Assembly (NCBI GenBank): GCA_946811695.1
Contig: OX328124.1
Span: 57,160,549 to 57,224,548 of the forward strand
Length of the DNA stretch: 64,000 nucleotides
Reading direction: 5' to 3'
Origin: Gonocerus acuteangulatus
Taxonomy: Eukaryota > Arthropoda > Insecta > Hemiptera > Coreidae
Part shown: positions 33,548 through 45,487 of the stretch, piece by piece
Layout of the letters: every line of letters begins with the position of its first letter
Position numbering within the stretch: position 1 is the stretch's first letter
Position numbers and translations under genes: made by a program
Notes under the pieces: model-generated
What the model saw: the letters and a program-made list of their open reading frames with translations, nothing else
What the model was told of the DNA's origin: nothing
Database searches by the model: none

Positions 33548-34889
33548 ACCGTGGTTCCTCCCTACCTCCATAGGGAGAACCCGCTTATGAGGTTGACCTC
33601 ACGACGCAATCCGGAAGTGCCGACTAGAAACTTTCTCGTTTCAGACCCCATAGATCAAGAAAATATAGGTGGTTCAAATTTGTATATATATATATATATA
33701 TATGGTCCGATTTTGATGAAATTTGGTACAAAAATCTGTCTTATAATTTGAAAGGTCAAGTTCGTTAACCAGCAGAATCCGCCCACTGGAAGATGGCGTT
33801 TGGGGCGAAATTCGCGCCAAAAAAATCGTAACGTTTACGCTTTTGAGTCCATATGCTTGCAGGTACTTGTTTTATAGGTTTCTTAACATAAGAAAACGAA
33901 TGAAACCATTTTTAAGGCGATATCTGTAACCGTTTTTGAGAAAAGTGGAAAAAATGTTATTGTAAGTCATTATTTTTTTGTGGGTACTTAGAATCGCGGG
34001 ATTCACTTGAAATAATTTCTGTATCATGGAAATTCACCGTAACTAAGATGTTTAAATTTTGGTTATATTTGGAGTTAAGGAAGAATGTGAAATGTTTTTT
34101 TCTATTAATAGACTTCGTACATTTTTCGTAAATATTTCAAAAACGGTTGGGAAATCGTGAAAAGTGGAAAATAATCATTCAAAAGCTTGCTGAATTCTCT
34201 ACTGACGGAATATTCGGTGGGGCAACGTCAATCAGAGATATAAGTGCTTAAAACTTAAAAAGTGTTTGTGTTGTTCTTTTGAACCGGTTTTTGTCTTTGT
34301 TTAACTCACTTTTTAATTGGTTTGTTTCTGTTTTAAATTGCATTTATCAGTAAAATTAGTATTTTAGTAAAATAAGCCAGAAAACTATAAAAGGTATAGG
34401 TAATAAGTTTGGAGTGGCTGTGGTAATCAAGATGGCTATGGCTAATCATGATGGCGTATGCATAGTTTGTTTTGAATTCTCCTATCTATATAACCTTCCT
34501 CATAGCCTCCAACTGAAGTTATCGTTATTTCTTATTTTATAGAAAGATTTAACCCTCGAAAGAATGGAATTTTATTTGCCATGAAGCACATCTTTACAGT
34601 TGATTATAACAGTAAAATGAATTTGCTATTAAAACAAGATACTTAAAATGACACCGAATTTTTGGTTGTTTGGAATAGAGCCTTCTGAGCAGTAATCGAA
34701 GGGTGAGTACGTTTTCAGAACATAATTGTATTGACTAACTCAGCCTTCCTCAAGAATGAGGATTAAGCATTATCCGCTTCTGTGTAAGTTGGCTACTGTC
34801 AGTTTCCTGTGATTTGTAATGCTAATCTATTCCATTTCTTCAAGATGTACGGAACCGCGCTAAGATGACGCAGTTCCTGCGAGTCGGAC
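33548..34889 (+). mobile_element. HINE-A copy e (diverged)
   Basis: The 5' end is ACCGTGGTTCCTCCCTAC, so the subterminal repeat has changed. It has a shortened hairpin, a short TA tract (33684-33704), the body and the 3' end GGAACCGCGCTAAGATGACG, hairpin, GTCGGAC and T-run. About 1.34 kb without the internal module duplications of copy a. Confidence 0.85.
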
Positions 34890-35147
34890 TTTTTTTTAGA
34901 GACAGGTATTTCGTAACAGTAACCTACATTAAAATACACATTGAGTTTTTAGATTTAAAGTAGGTGTTGGTCCTTGAAGGCCAATTTTTTATGTGTTTTG
35001 AATTTGAAGTCGTGCGTTTGTTGTCTGTCTTGCATTTGATTCTCATAGTTTAAATCTTCGTAAGTACGATTTAGTGTTCTCTTGGTCAGTTAGAAGTTTT
35101 ATAAATGTTCCATTTGTTGTTTTGACTTCATTTTTTGATAGGTGGTA
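34890..35147. other. Unassigned spacer
   Basis: AT-rich, no feature seen. Confidence 0.5.
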
Positions 35148-36075
35148 TAAATAGTTTTTACAGCGATCCCTTATACCAAAATGTCTTTAAATATTTTAAA
35201 ACGAGGCATCCTGAAGCACTATTTATCTTTACCGATGTTTCCAAAAGTGATTCAGGAACAGGCGCTGCAGCTATAGTTGATAACATGACCTAACAAATAA
35301 AACTACACGACGACTCTAGTATATACACTGCCGAACTGACAGCCATACTTACAGCTCTTTCCAACTTACAACACACAACTAGACGTGAAATCATTCTTTG
35401 CTCTGACTCGCTAAGTTCATTGCTCTCCTTGGGAACTATCTACAGTACACACCCAGTAATAACACAAATACTTACACAATTACTAAGTCTACAAAATAAA
35501 AACATAACAATGACTTGGCTACCCGGACATACAGGAATCCCAAAAAGCAACGAGATTGACAAACAAGCAAAATTAGCAACTAAAAGGAGATCACTGGATA
35601 TTGACAAACTGACTTCTGAGGATTTGTGTTCGACAGTTCAAAGACAGGTACTAACTTACTGGCAAAGATACTGGACACTAACAGACAACAAACTGCTTGA
35701 AATAAAGCCAACTGTAGAACCTTGGTCTATACATAAATGGCCCCTAACAAGGAGAGACCAAGTTATATTGACCAGACTACGCATTGGACACTCATTCCTG
35801 ACTCACTCGTACTTAATGAATAGAAAAGATAGACCTATTTGCCAATACTGTAACAGGACTCTTACTATAAAACATATACTTACAGAATGCAGACAGAGAA
35901 ATTTACTAAACATACCTTATGACATTCAAGAACTGTTAACGGAAAACAGCCCACATGTTAAAACCATATTACAACATTTTCATAACATAAACATACACCA
36001 TAAAATCTAACAAGTATACTGTATTAAAAAGGAAAAAATATACAAGCGAATTCTACTGCTAAAGTCGATTATATA
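35148..36075 (+). pseudogene. LINE-3 RNase H domain and C-terminus, one stop
   Basis: A single frame encodes an RNase H domain and tail. The acidic catalytic residues appear in order: Asp in IFTDVSKSDSG, Glu in YTAELTAI, Asp in ILCSDSLSS and Asp in NEIDKQAK after the GHTGIPKSNE box. Downstream is a zinc-knuckle-like CQYCNRTLTIKHILTEC, and the frame ends INIHHKI at 36010. A TAA at 35291-35293 interrupts the domain, and everything upstream (RT, endonuclease) is missing. Known LINEs of the I/Jockey-related groups carry such a C-terminal RNase H. The last part is repeated at 36599-36893 and 41340-41822. Confidence 0.85.
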
Positions 36076-36598
36076 AATAACAAGTAATAAAAGTTCGTCA
36101 CACAGGAGCTGCATAACTAAGCACTTTCCTCAGAATTTGGGTAGTGTAGACTGCTTTCCAGAACAATTTGCTTAAAATATCCTACATAAATAAAATAAAA
36201 ACATGAATAGTTCTCTTTTAATTTTGTAATGAGTAACTGATAAATTATTAATTTGCTTCCAGAGTTATGTTTACACCTGGTACCTACTACACTACGTAAT
36301 AAATACAAAATCCTCATATTATCGTATTTTGATCTAACGCAGGAACCGGATACAGTCCCTCTAGCGCTCCTTGCGGCGCCTTTGTGAACCTATGTCTGGC
36401 TGGCTTTTCTATTGAAATATATTACAAAGTAAACCCCCCTTTCCGATTGACCGATTCAGCTCATTTTTACAACACTTCTTTCTCATGAGTTACCCACGAC
36501 GTATGCCGCGTTTCGTTACAATACACCAGAAATTACGACCAGTATGAGTATATTAGTAATTTGGGTCCCTCATTCCGCTAAGGTGTAGTAAAGGGGGT

Positions 36599-36893
36599 CA
36601 CTCATTCCTGACTCACTCGTACTTAATGAATAGAAAAGATAGACCTATTTGCCAATACTGTAACAGGACTCTTACTATAAAACATATACTTACAGAATGC
36701 AGACAGAGAAATTTACTAAACATACCTTATGACATTCAAGAACTGTTAAAGGAAAACAGCCCACATGTTAAAACCATATTACAACATTTTCATAACATAA
36801 ACATACACCATAAAATCTAACAAGTATACTGTATTAAAAAGGAAAAAATATACAAGCGAATTCTACTGCTAAAGTCGATTATATAAATAACAA
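36599..36893 (+). repeat. Extra copy of LINE-3 tail inside repeat B
   Basis: Nearly identical to 35795-36086 and 41528-41822 (one A/C change near 36746). It encodes the last 64 residues (NRKDRPICQYC onward) without upstream sequence. On its left are 28 bp of unplaced sequence; on the right it joins B at 'aagtaaaaccc' exactly as in unit 2. Confidence 0.85.
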
Positions 36894-37315
36894 GTAAAAC
36901 CCCCCCTCCTAATGAACCGATTTAGTTTATTTTTACAACACATATTTACCTGTAGATTACCACTATGAATACCGAGTTTCGTCGAAATATACCTAAAATC
37001 ACGGCTGGTAGTGGCGAATTGGTATTGTCGGTCCGGAGTAAACCCCCCCCCCTCCTTATGAACCGATTTAGTTTATTTTTATATCTCCCTTTTCTCTCTA
37101 TATTACCAGTACGAATACCAAGTTTCGTTGAAATATAACAAATATTACGGCTTAAATGGTCAAATTAGTGTTTTGGGTTCGGGGTAAACCCCCCCCCCCT
37201 TCCGGTGGACCGATTTTGGTGGTTAACGAATTCGTTCAATCGTTTGCTAATTGAATGCTATATATCAAGTTTCGTGACGAAAAAACAAAAACTCTGGCCG
37301 CTATCGTGTTAACAG

Positions 37316-37322
<7 letters not shown>

Positions 37323-37395
<73 letters not shown>
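37323..37395. repeat. (TA)n microsatellite of repeat B, unit 1
   Basis: TA repeats with one GCA interruption, at the same place in B as 42246-42344 and 60662-60728. Confidence 0.95.
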
Positions 37396-37399
<4 letters not shown>

Positions 37400-37518
37400 T
37401 TTAACGGGGGTCATTTTCGGTGTCTACTAGGTAGGATCGATAAAGATTTGAAGAAATTTTTCAAAAATTCCGTCATGAGTCCAACCTCAATAGCTACTTT
37501 CCTTCGGAGGAATGTGCT

Positions 37519-38066
37519 AAAACACAGAGGAAAACAAACTAAAGAACCGTTAAAAGAAAAGAAACCAACAATCGTGAGGTTTTAAGTACTTATTTCGCCA
37601 CCTGAGATCGCCATCGAAATGTCTTTAAAACAGTTTTTTTAACAGTAAGTTTTCGAATGGCCACAATCTGCTTAGCACGATTTCCCAGGCGTTTTCAAGA
37701 TACTTAAAAAAAATACCCAAAATGTTCATGTCTCTTATTAAAATATTTTTTCCCTTAAACGTCCGTAGCTCAATTTATGTAACCAATTTAAATATCTTAG
37801 TTTCTATGAGCATCAAACATCTAGATAAAGTTTCAAATGAATCAATAGTTTTTAAGTATTCCAAAATTAATTAGGAAAACTGGTATTATTATTACCTTAA
37901 AAATCGTTTCATTCCTTCCCCTACATTAAAGAATCTACGAAACGTGAACCTACATACTTATCATCGCCAAAGCGTAAGCGTTACAATTTTTCTTTTGCGA
38001 ATTTTGCCCAAAAACAATGTTTCCAGGGGAAGCTTCTTTCTAATCTCATAGCCGAATGCTGGAAAT
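37519..38066 (-). mobile_element. Diverged HINE-A-type body
   Basis: The reverse complement follows the HINE-A body order: 'gggcaaaattcgc', 'attgtaacgcttacg', 'gaatgaaacgatttt', 'atcttgaaaacgcctgggaa', 'gaaataagtacttaaaac' and 'acggttctttagtttg'. It has no HINE ends of its own here and directly abuts the 5' end of repeat B. Confidence 0.65.
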
Positions 38067-38125
38067 TAAGCCGAAACGGTAGTAATAACATCGCATTTTA
38101 TTTCTGAAATGTAATTTTATTAACT

Positions 38126-38907
38126 ACTAGCTGTTACCCGGCGTGCCATGCTACACCTACTTGCTGCATATAGAAAAGCCTAAATAAATTAGAAACCAAA
38201 TAAGTATTATTAAAATCAAATAACACGAATCTGTAACTGTTTCGAACCCGTGACCTCCCAACTGGGAGTCCTAGACGACTTTGACCTAACCCATAACACC
38301 CCCCCCCCCCGTATCAAGACATACATGTATGCCAAGTTTGGTAAAAATCGGTCTAACAGTGTGGATTTTTATTTTTTTTTAAAAAAAAGCACATACAGAC
38401 AGCAGCTGGTAGACGTTTTTGACCTGGCCTATGACACTCCCCTGATCAAGACCAACCTGTGTGCCCAGTTCGATCAAAATTTGTCAAACAGTGTGGGTTT
38501 GTATAAAGAACAAACATACAGACAGACAGATGGTAGCCGTTTTGACCTAGCCTATGGCAATCGCCGTATCAAGACCTACCATTATTCCAAGTTTGGTCAA
38601 AATCGGACGAACGGTGTGGATTTGTATAAGGGACAAACATACAGACAGACAGCTGGTAGACGTCTTTGACTTAGCCTACTACACTCCTCAGATTAAGATC
38701 CACATGTGTACCGAGTTTAGTCAAAATCGGACTAACGGTGTGGATGTGTATAAGGGACAAACATACAGACAGACAGCTGTTAGATTTTTTTGACCTAGCT
38801 TAGGAGATTTCTCGTATCAAGACCTACCATTATTCCAAGTTTGGTCAAAATCGGTCAAACGGCGTGGATTTGTATAAGGAACAAACAAACAGACACGTGA
38901 TTTTTTT
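38126..38907 (+). mobile_element. Repeat C, unit 1 (interrupted at its end by a HINE)
   Basis: It starts 'actagctgttacccggcg', close to the start of repeat D. From about 38280 it holds five tandem modules of about 124 bp, each with 'cctatg/acactc', 'gccaagtttggtcaaaatcg', 'gtgtggatttgtataaggga' and 'catacagacagacag'. The last bases 'tatatatatagata' continue at 40501, after the HINE. A frame of 139 codons across the modules is a by-product of the repeat. Confidence 0.75.
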
Positions 38908-39063
38908 AGCGCGGTTCCTCCCTCCCCCATAGGGAGGAACCCCGCTTATAAGGTTGATACAATGAAACGATCCGGAAGTGCTGACTAGAAAATGTTGCGT
39001 TTCAGAACCCCTAGAAACCGAAAATAACGGTGGTTCAAATTTGTATATATATATATATGTATA

Positions 39064-39130
<67 letters not shown>

Positions 39131-40497
39131 CTGTTCGCTCTCTAAATAGAAGACGAATGGTCCGATTTTGATGAAATTTGGTACAAAAATCTGTCGTCCA
39201 ATTTGAAAGGTCAAGTTCCGTAACCAGCAAAATCCGCCCACTGGAAGATGGCGTTTGGGGCGAAATTCGCGCAGAAAAAATCGTAACGCTTACGTTTTTG
39301 AGTTCATAAGCTTGTAAGTACTCGTTTTATAGGCTTCTCGGGCTAGGAAAACGAATGAAACCATTTTCAAGGCGATAGCTTTAACCGTTGTTGAGAAAAT
39401 TGGAAAAATAGTTTTTGAATACCGTTTTTGGTTTGGGTACTTAGAATAACGGGATTCAGTTGAAACATTATCTGCATGTTCTACGTTCATTAAAACTAGT
39501 ATGTTGAAAGTTATGTTACGTTTGGAGTTAAGGAAGGGTTAGAATAAAATATTTTATGAACAGACATGAAAAGTTTTGGAAACTTCGTATACTTTCATTA
39601 ATATCTCGAACACGGTTGGGAAATCGTGGTAAGTGGATTGAAACTATTTGAAAGCTTACTAAATTCTCTACAAAAATGATTCTAAAACTATTTTTGATTA
39701 GGTTATGTCAATCGGAGAAATAAGTGCTTAAAACTTCAAATATGTCTGTTTTGTTCTTATGAACGGGTTTTTGTCGTTCTTTTTGTAATTTTTGTCTCTT
39801 TCCCTTGGTTTTTTATTGCTTTTTATTTTTGTAATTTCTTATGTTGTATTTGTAAGGAAAATGTATGTGTGTGTAAAACATGATAGGTAAAATGAGACCA
39901 ATTTTCTGTTGTCAGAAATAATAAAAAGTTTTGGGAACTTCGTATAATTTCTTAATATCTCGAAAACGGTTGAAAATCTTGGGAAGCGAAAGGTTACCAT
40001 TCGAAAGCTTACTAAATGGTCTACAAGAATGGTTTTAAAGAAAGTTTTGAATAAGCGATGTCAATCGGAGAAATAAGTGCTTAAAACTTTTAAGTAATTG
40101 ATTTCGCTTATTCGAACTATTCTTTTTGTCTGTTTTATTCCTTGTTATTTTTAAATTGCTTATAGTCAGATAATGTATTTGACAATAAAACAGATTAAGT
40201 AAAATAAGAAGATCAATTTATTGTTAGAAATGTAGCGTTTAAAGAGAGAGATCCCAAGGCTTTCCAAATGCCTCTGAGCGGAGGCCTTTCTGCCCGACTT
40301 ATGGTATAGCTGACCCATACAGGTATGATTGTAAATCAACAAAGACCTTTCAAGACTGGTTTGTTTGAGATTTCATTTGGATAGCTGTTTCGCTATTGAT
40401 CTAAACAAAGTAATAACTTTTTCTATTCTATGCCTTCATAAACACTAGAGATAAGAACGGAACCGCGCTAAGATGACGCAGTTCCTGCGAATCGGAC
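38908..40497 (+). mobile_element. HINE-A copy f, complete
   Basis: The best-preserved complete copy. It has the 5' end AGCGCGGTTCCTCCCTC with a 10-bp hairpin stem, (TA)n at 39047-39126, the full body and the 3' end GGAACCGCGCTAAGATGACG with hairpin CGCAG-TTC-CTGCG and final ATCGGAC. It lies in a T-run. Unit 2 at 43847-43851 shows the empty site 'gtgatttttatat', so insertion occurred between T residues without a longer target duplication. Confidence 0.92.
39047..39126. repeat. (TA)n microsatellite of HINE-A copy f
   Basis: TA tract with TTTA interruptions at the fixed HINE position. Confidence 0.95.
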
Positions 40498-40512
40498 TTT
40501 TTATATATATAG

Positions 40513-41339
40513 ATAATTACCAAAGCCCGGTAACCCCAAACTGGGTATTTTGGTTTAGATTAGCCATTGAAAGGAACTAAACTGAAGAACTGTCTTCGGA
40601 GAAGAGGTTTGGTCGTCACATGATCCCTCTCTGGGTGATATATCTTGGTTATTCTAGGCTCTGACACATCAGCAAGCTATTTCGTGTAATGCGTCACTCT
40701 AATGGTTCCATTTGCATTCGTCAACCTTGCATTAGGCAAACCTAGAGGAAAGAGAAAACCTACAGATTTTCTAGCTTAATCTTTATTCTGTTACAGGGAG
40801 GATCAGGTGCTTTGAGTGTAAGATCCACGAATGTCCTGCATTAAATTAACATAATAACTCGTATATTTGTGGAATATGATCGATTAAAGAACGACGAAAG
40901 AATCAATTTTTGGCAATAATTCAATATGTTACTAAAATTAAAGAATTTGAAGTTCTTTAAAACCAAAATTTGTCAAGCAATATCATTAGTAATAGATCTC
41001 AGCTATAATATGTAGATTCTCTTAATAAGGTATGCATATACTACATTAGCTCAATCATAATTGGTTTCTATAAAAAAAAAAACAAATTATAAAATACGTT
41101 GTTTTCCATATTGAAGGATCGAAAAAACCTGCTCACAACCAGAACTCTGTTTATACCGCATACAGTTGTTATAGGTAATTGGACGCAGGGAATCTAACGA
41201 ACCTTTTTCAAGACCATATAACGGACTAATGATTTGATAGAAATTAAAATAATTGTAAGAATTCTTTCCTTAGGATAAAAAATGTTTGATAAACCAGGAA
41301 TATATCGTCCATGAAATCGGTAGAAAACGCTGTTAATAA
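40513..41339. other. Unassigned DNA, duplicated at 43863-44690
   Basis: About 830 bp of non-repeat-like sequence shared by both duplication units. No coding or RNA signal seen. Confidence 0.6.
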
Positions 41340-41822
41340 TTGACAAACTGACTTCTGAGGATTTGTGTTCGACAGTTCAAAGACAGGTACTAACTTACTG
41401 GCAAAGATACTGGACACTAACAGACAACAAACTGCTTGAAATAAAGCCAACTGTAGAACCTTGGTCTATACATAAATGGCCCCTAACAAGGAGAGACCAA
41501 GTTATATTGACCAGACTACGCATTGGACACTCATTCCTGACTCACTCGTACTTAATGAATAGAAAAGATAGACCTATTTGCCAATACTGTAACAGGACTC
41601 TTACTATAAAACATATACTTACAGAATGCAGACAGAGAAATTTACTAAACATACCTTATGACATTCAAGAACTGTTAACGGAAAACAGCCCACATGTTAA
41701 AACCATATTACAACATTTTCATAACATAAACATACACCATAAAATCTAACAAGTATACTGTATTAAAAAGGAAAAAATATACAAGCGAATTCTACTGCTA
41801 AAGTCGATTATATAAATAACAA
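41340..41822 (+). pseudogene. LINE-3 C-terminal fragment, unit 2
   Basis: It encodes the last 130 or so residues of the LINE-3 ORF (from the KLTSEDLCSTVQRQ region to INIHHKI, stop at 41749) without interruption and almost identical to the unit 1 copy. The RNase H acidic residues lie upstream and are not included, so no enzyme function remains. Confidence 0.85.
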
Positions 41823-42465
<643 letters not shown>

Positions 42466-43013
42466 AAAACACAGAGGAAAACAAACTAAAGAACCGTTAA
42501 AAGAAAAGAAACCAACAATCGTGAGGTTTTAAGTACTTATTTCGCCACCTGAGATCGCCATCGAAATGTCTTTAAAACAGTTTTTTTAACAGTAAGTTTT
42601 CGAATGGCCACAATCTGCTTAGCACGATTTCCCAGGCGTTTTCAAGATACTTAAAAAAAATACCCAAAATGTTCATGTCTCTTATTAAAATATTTTTTCC
42701 CTTAAACGTCCGTAGCTCAATTTATGTAACCAATTTAAATATCTTAGTTTCTATGAGCATCAAACATCTAGATAAAGTTTCAAATGAATCAATAGTTTTT
42801 AAGTATTCCAAAATTAATTAGGAAAACTGGTATTATTATTACCTTAAAAATCGTTTCATTCCTTCCCCTACATTAAAGAATCTACAAAACGTGAACCTAC
42901 ATACTTATCATCGCCAAAGCGTAAGCGTTACAATTTTTCTTGTGCGAATTTTGCCCAAAAACAATGTTTCCAGGGGAAGCTTCTTTCTAATCTCATAGCC
43001 GAATGCTGGAAAT
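42466..43013 (-). mobile_element. Diverged HINE-A-type body, unit 2
   Basis: Nearly identical to 37519-38066. Confidence 0.65.
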
Positions 43014-43072
43014 TAAGCCGAAACGGTAGTAATAACATCGCATTTTATTTCTGAAATGTAATTTTATTAACT

Positions 43073-43862
43073 ACTAGCTGTTACCCGGCGTGCCATGCTA
43101 CACCTACTTGCTGCATATAGAAAAGCCTAAATAAATTAGAAACCAAATAAGTATTATTAAAATCAAATAACACGAATCTGTAACTGTTTCGAACCCGTGA
43201 CCTCCCAACTGGGAGTCCTAGACGACTTTGACCTAACCCATAACACCCCCCCCCCCGTATCAAGACATACATGTATGCCAAGTTTGGTAAAAATCGGTCT
43301 AACAGTGTGGATTTTTATTTTTTTTTAAAAAAAAGCACATACAGACAGCAGCTGGTAGACGTTTTTGACCTGGCCTATGACACTCCCCTGATCAAGACCA
43401 ACCTGTGTGCCCAGTTCGATCAAAATTTGTCAAACAGTGTGGGTTTGTATAAAGAACAAACATACAGACAGACAGATGGTAGCCGTTTTGACCTAGCCTA
43501 TGGCAATCGCCGTATCAAGACCTACCATTATTCCAAGTTTGGTCAAAATCGGACGAACGGTGTGGATTTGTATAAGGGACAAACATACAGACAGACAGCT
43601 GGTAGACGTCTTTGACTTAGCCTACTACACTCCTCAGATTAAGATCCACATGTGTACCGAGTTTAGTCAAAATCGGACTAACGGTGTGGATGTGTATAAG
43701 GGACAAACATACAGACAGACAGCTGTTAGATTTTTTTGACCTAGCCTAGGAGATTTCTCGTATCAAGACCTACCATTATTCCAAGTTTGGTCAAAATCGG
43801 TCAAACGGCGTGGATTTGTATAAGGAACAAACAAACAGACACGTGATTTTTATATATATAGA
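43073..43862 (+). mobile_element. Repeat C, unit 2 (uninterrupted)
   Basis: A complete copy from 'actagctgttacccggcg' through five 124-bp modules to 'tttttatatatatagata'. It shows the state of the locus before HINE-A copy f inserted. Confidence 0.78.
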
Positions 43863-44690
43863 TAATTACCAAAGCCCGGTAACCCCAAACTGGGTATTTT
43901 GGTTTAGATTATCCATTGAAAGGAACTAAACTGAAGAACTGTCTTCGGAGAAGAGGTTTGGTCGTCACATGATCCCTCTCTGGGTGATATATCTTGGTTA
44001 TTCTAGGCTCTGACACATCAGCAAGCTATTTCGTGTAATGCGTCACTCTAATGGTTCCATTTGCATTCGTCAACCTTGCATTAGGCAAACCTAGAGGAAA
44101 GAGAAAACCTACAGATTTTCTAGCTTAATCTTTATTCTGTTACAGGGAGGATCAGGTGCTTTGAGTGTAAGATCCACGAATGTCCTGCATTAAATTAACA
44201 TAATAACTCGTTTATTTGTGGAATATGATCGATTAAAGAACGACGAAAGAATCAATTTTTGGCAATAATTCAATATGTTAATAAAATTAAAGAATTTGAA
44301 GTTCTTTAAAACCAAAATTTGTCAAGCAATATCATTAGTAATAGATCTCAGCTATAATATGTAGATTCTCTTAATAAGGTATGCATATACTACATTAGCT
44401 CAATCATAATTGGTTTCTATAAAAAAAAAAACAAATTATAAAATACGTCGTTTTCCATATTGAAGGATCGAAAAAACCTGCTCACAACCAGAACTCTGTT
44501 TATACCGCATACAGTTGTTATAGGTAATTGGACGCAGGGAATCTAATGAACCTTTTTCAAGACCATATAACGGACTAATGATTTGATAGAAATTAAAATA
44601 ATTGTAAGAATTCTTTCCTTAGGATAAAAAATGTTTGATAAACCAGGAATATATCGTCCATGAAATCGGTAGAAAACGCTGTTAATAATT

Positions 44691-45424
44691 GGCATAATTA
44701 AACATTTTAATACATCACGTTTAGTGTGGACTGAATAAAAAAATTGATTTATCTTGAGAAAAATGCATCTCAAAATGAACGAGTTATAGAGTGATGTTAG
44801 ACGTAGGAGTTGCTGTCCCTAACGACTAGGCTGTAGGGTTGTTAGTAACTAACGCTAGTAGTTACACAACAACTTGCCTACTAATAATAATACTAAAGGA
44901 GACAAGTTGCAAAACCCAGCTCCCTGTAATTTGCACTATTTCAAAGTGATTAAGGGCGAAGGTGTTCAATTTCAAAGAGCTCTTCTACTAACCACTTATT
45001 GAACGGAGTCTCAATAAACTTAGGGATTAATTTTAAGCTCTAACAAACTACCATAAGTTTTAGAATGTAAAATATATTTTTTTACAGTTTCTGGAAAATA
45101 ATATTTGTTGATCAAGTTTGTAAACAGGAGGCTCAAAGGGGTGTGAGGTATCAAATATGACCTCCTCCCCAACTCCACTCTCACCTACGCGTTGCTAAGC
45201 CGAACAACCCAATATGAGATATCGGTAACCAATCCCTATGGAGCACTGGGACGGCGAGCCAAAAAAATACGGGGGTCCTAGCATTTAGATTCGATAGGGT
45301 GGGGTCCAGCACCTTAGCTGGGAACCCGTAGTTCTGAGGATATGGAGCCTCGCTTACTGGGCTAATTACTTGTAAGGGAGTATAGCCATTCAAAGAAATA
45401 TAATTCGGATAATCGTTACAGAAC
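44691..45424. other. Unassigned DNA
   Basis: The part 45150-45424 is less AT-rich and could belong to the LINE remnant that follows. No domain was recognised in either strand. Confidence 0.45.
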
Positions 45425-45487
45425 ATGAAGGCGCTTGCTAGGGACCGAGATGGATGGGTCCAATGTCTAGAGGCTCGTCCACGCTGA
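45425..45487 (+). pseudogene. Possible LINE ORF C-terminus
   Basis: The 20 codons MKALARDRDGWVQCLEARPR followed by TGA resemble the C-terminal 'ARDRDGW' endings of non-LTR ORFs seen in insects (RTE-like or related). The match is short and upstream RT motifs were not found, so the call is tentative. Confidence 0.35.

Larger units (their letters stand above)
36093..37518 (-). mobile_element. Repeat B (Helentron-like), minus strand, interrupted
   Basis: The ends match those of the complete plus copy at 60544-61621. On this strand it runs from the 3' hairpin ('gttcgtcacacaggagctgc') to the 5' end ('tttccttcggaggaatgtgct'). Inside are four diverged tandem modules of about 140 bp, each opening with 'gtaaacccccc' and containing 'aagtttcgt', plus a TA tract at 37323-37395. 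A foreign piece (36571-36893) separates modules 1 and 2. Confidence 0.85.
35600..41339 (+). repeat. Tandem duplication 2, unit 1
   Basis: The unit runs from 'attgacaaactgac' in the LINE-3 tail to 'gttaataatt' and is followed directly by the second unit starting at the same 'attgacaaactgac'. Apart from the extra piece at 36086-36893 and the HINE at 38908-40497, the two units are collinear and differ by few bases (for example gattagcc/gattatcc near 40555/43905). Confidence 0.88.

Noticed and set aside
38250..38793. Protein of 139 or 79 codons with repeats (also 43271-43739)
   Set aside because: The frames follow from the 124-bp tandem modules of repeat C; module length is not a multiple of three throughout and no known domain appears.
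38280..38907. CRISPR-like array of regular repeats
   Set aside because: Modules are contiguous 124-bp tandem repeats without spacers, in eukaryotic repeat DNA.
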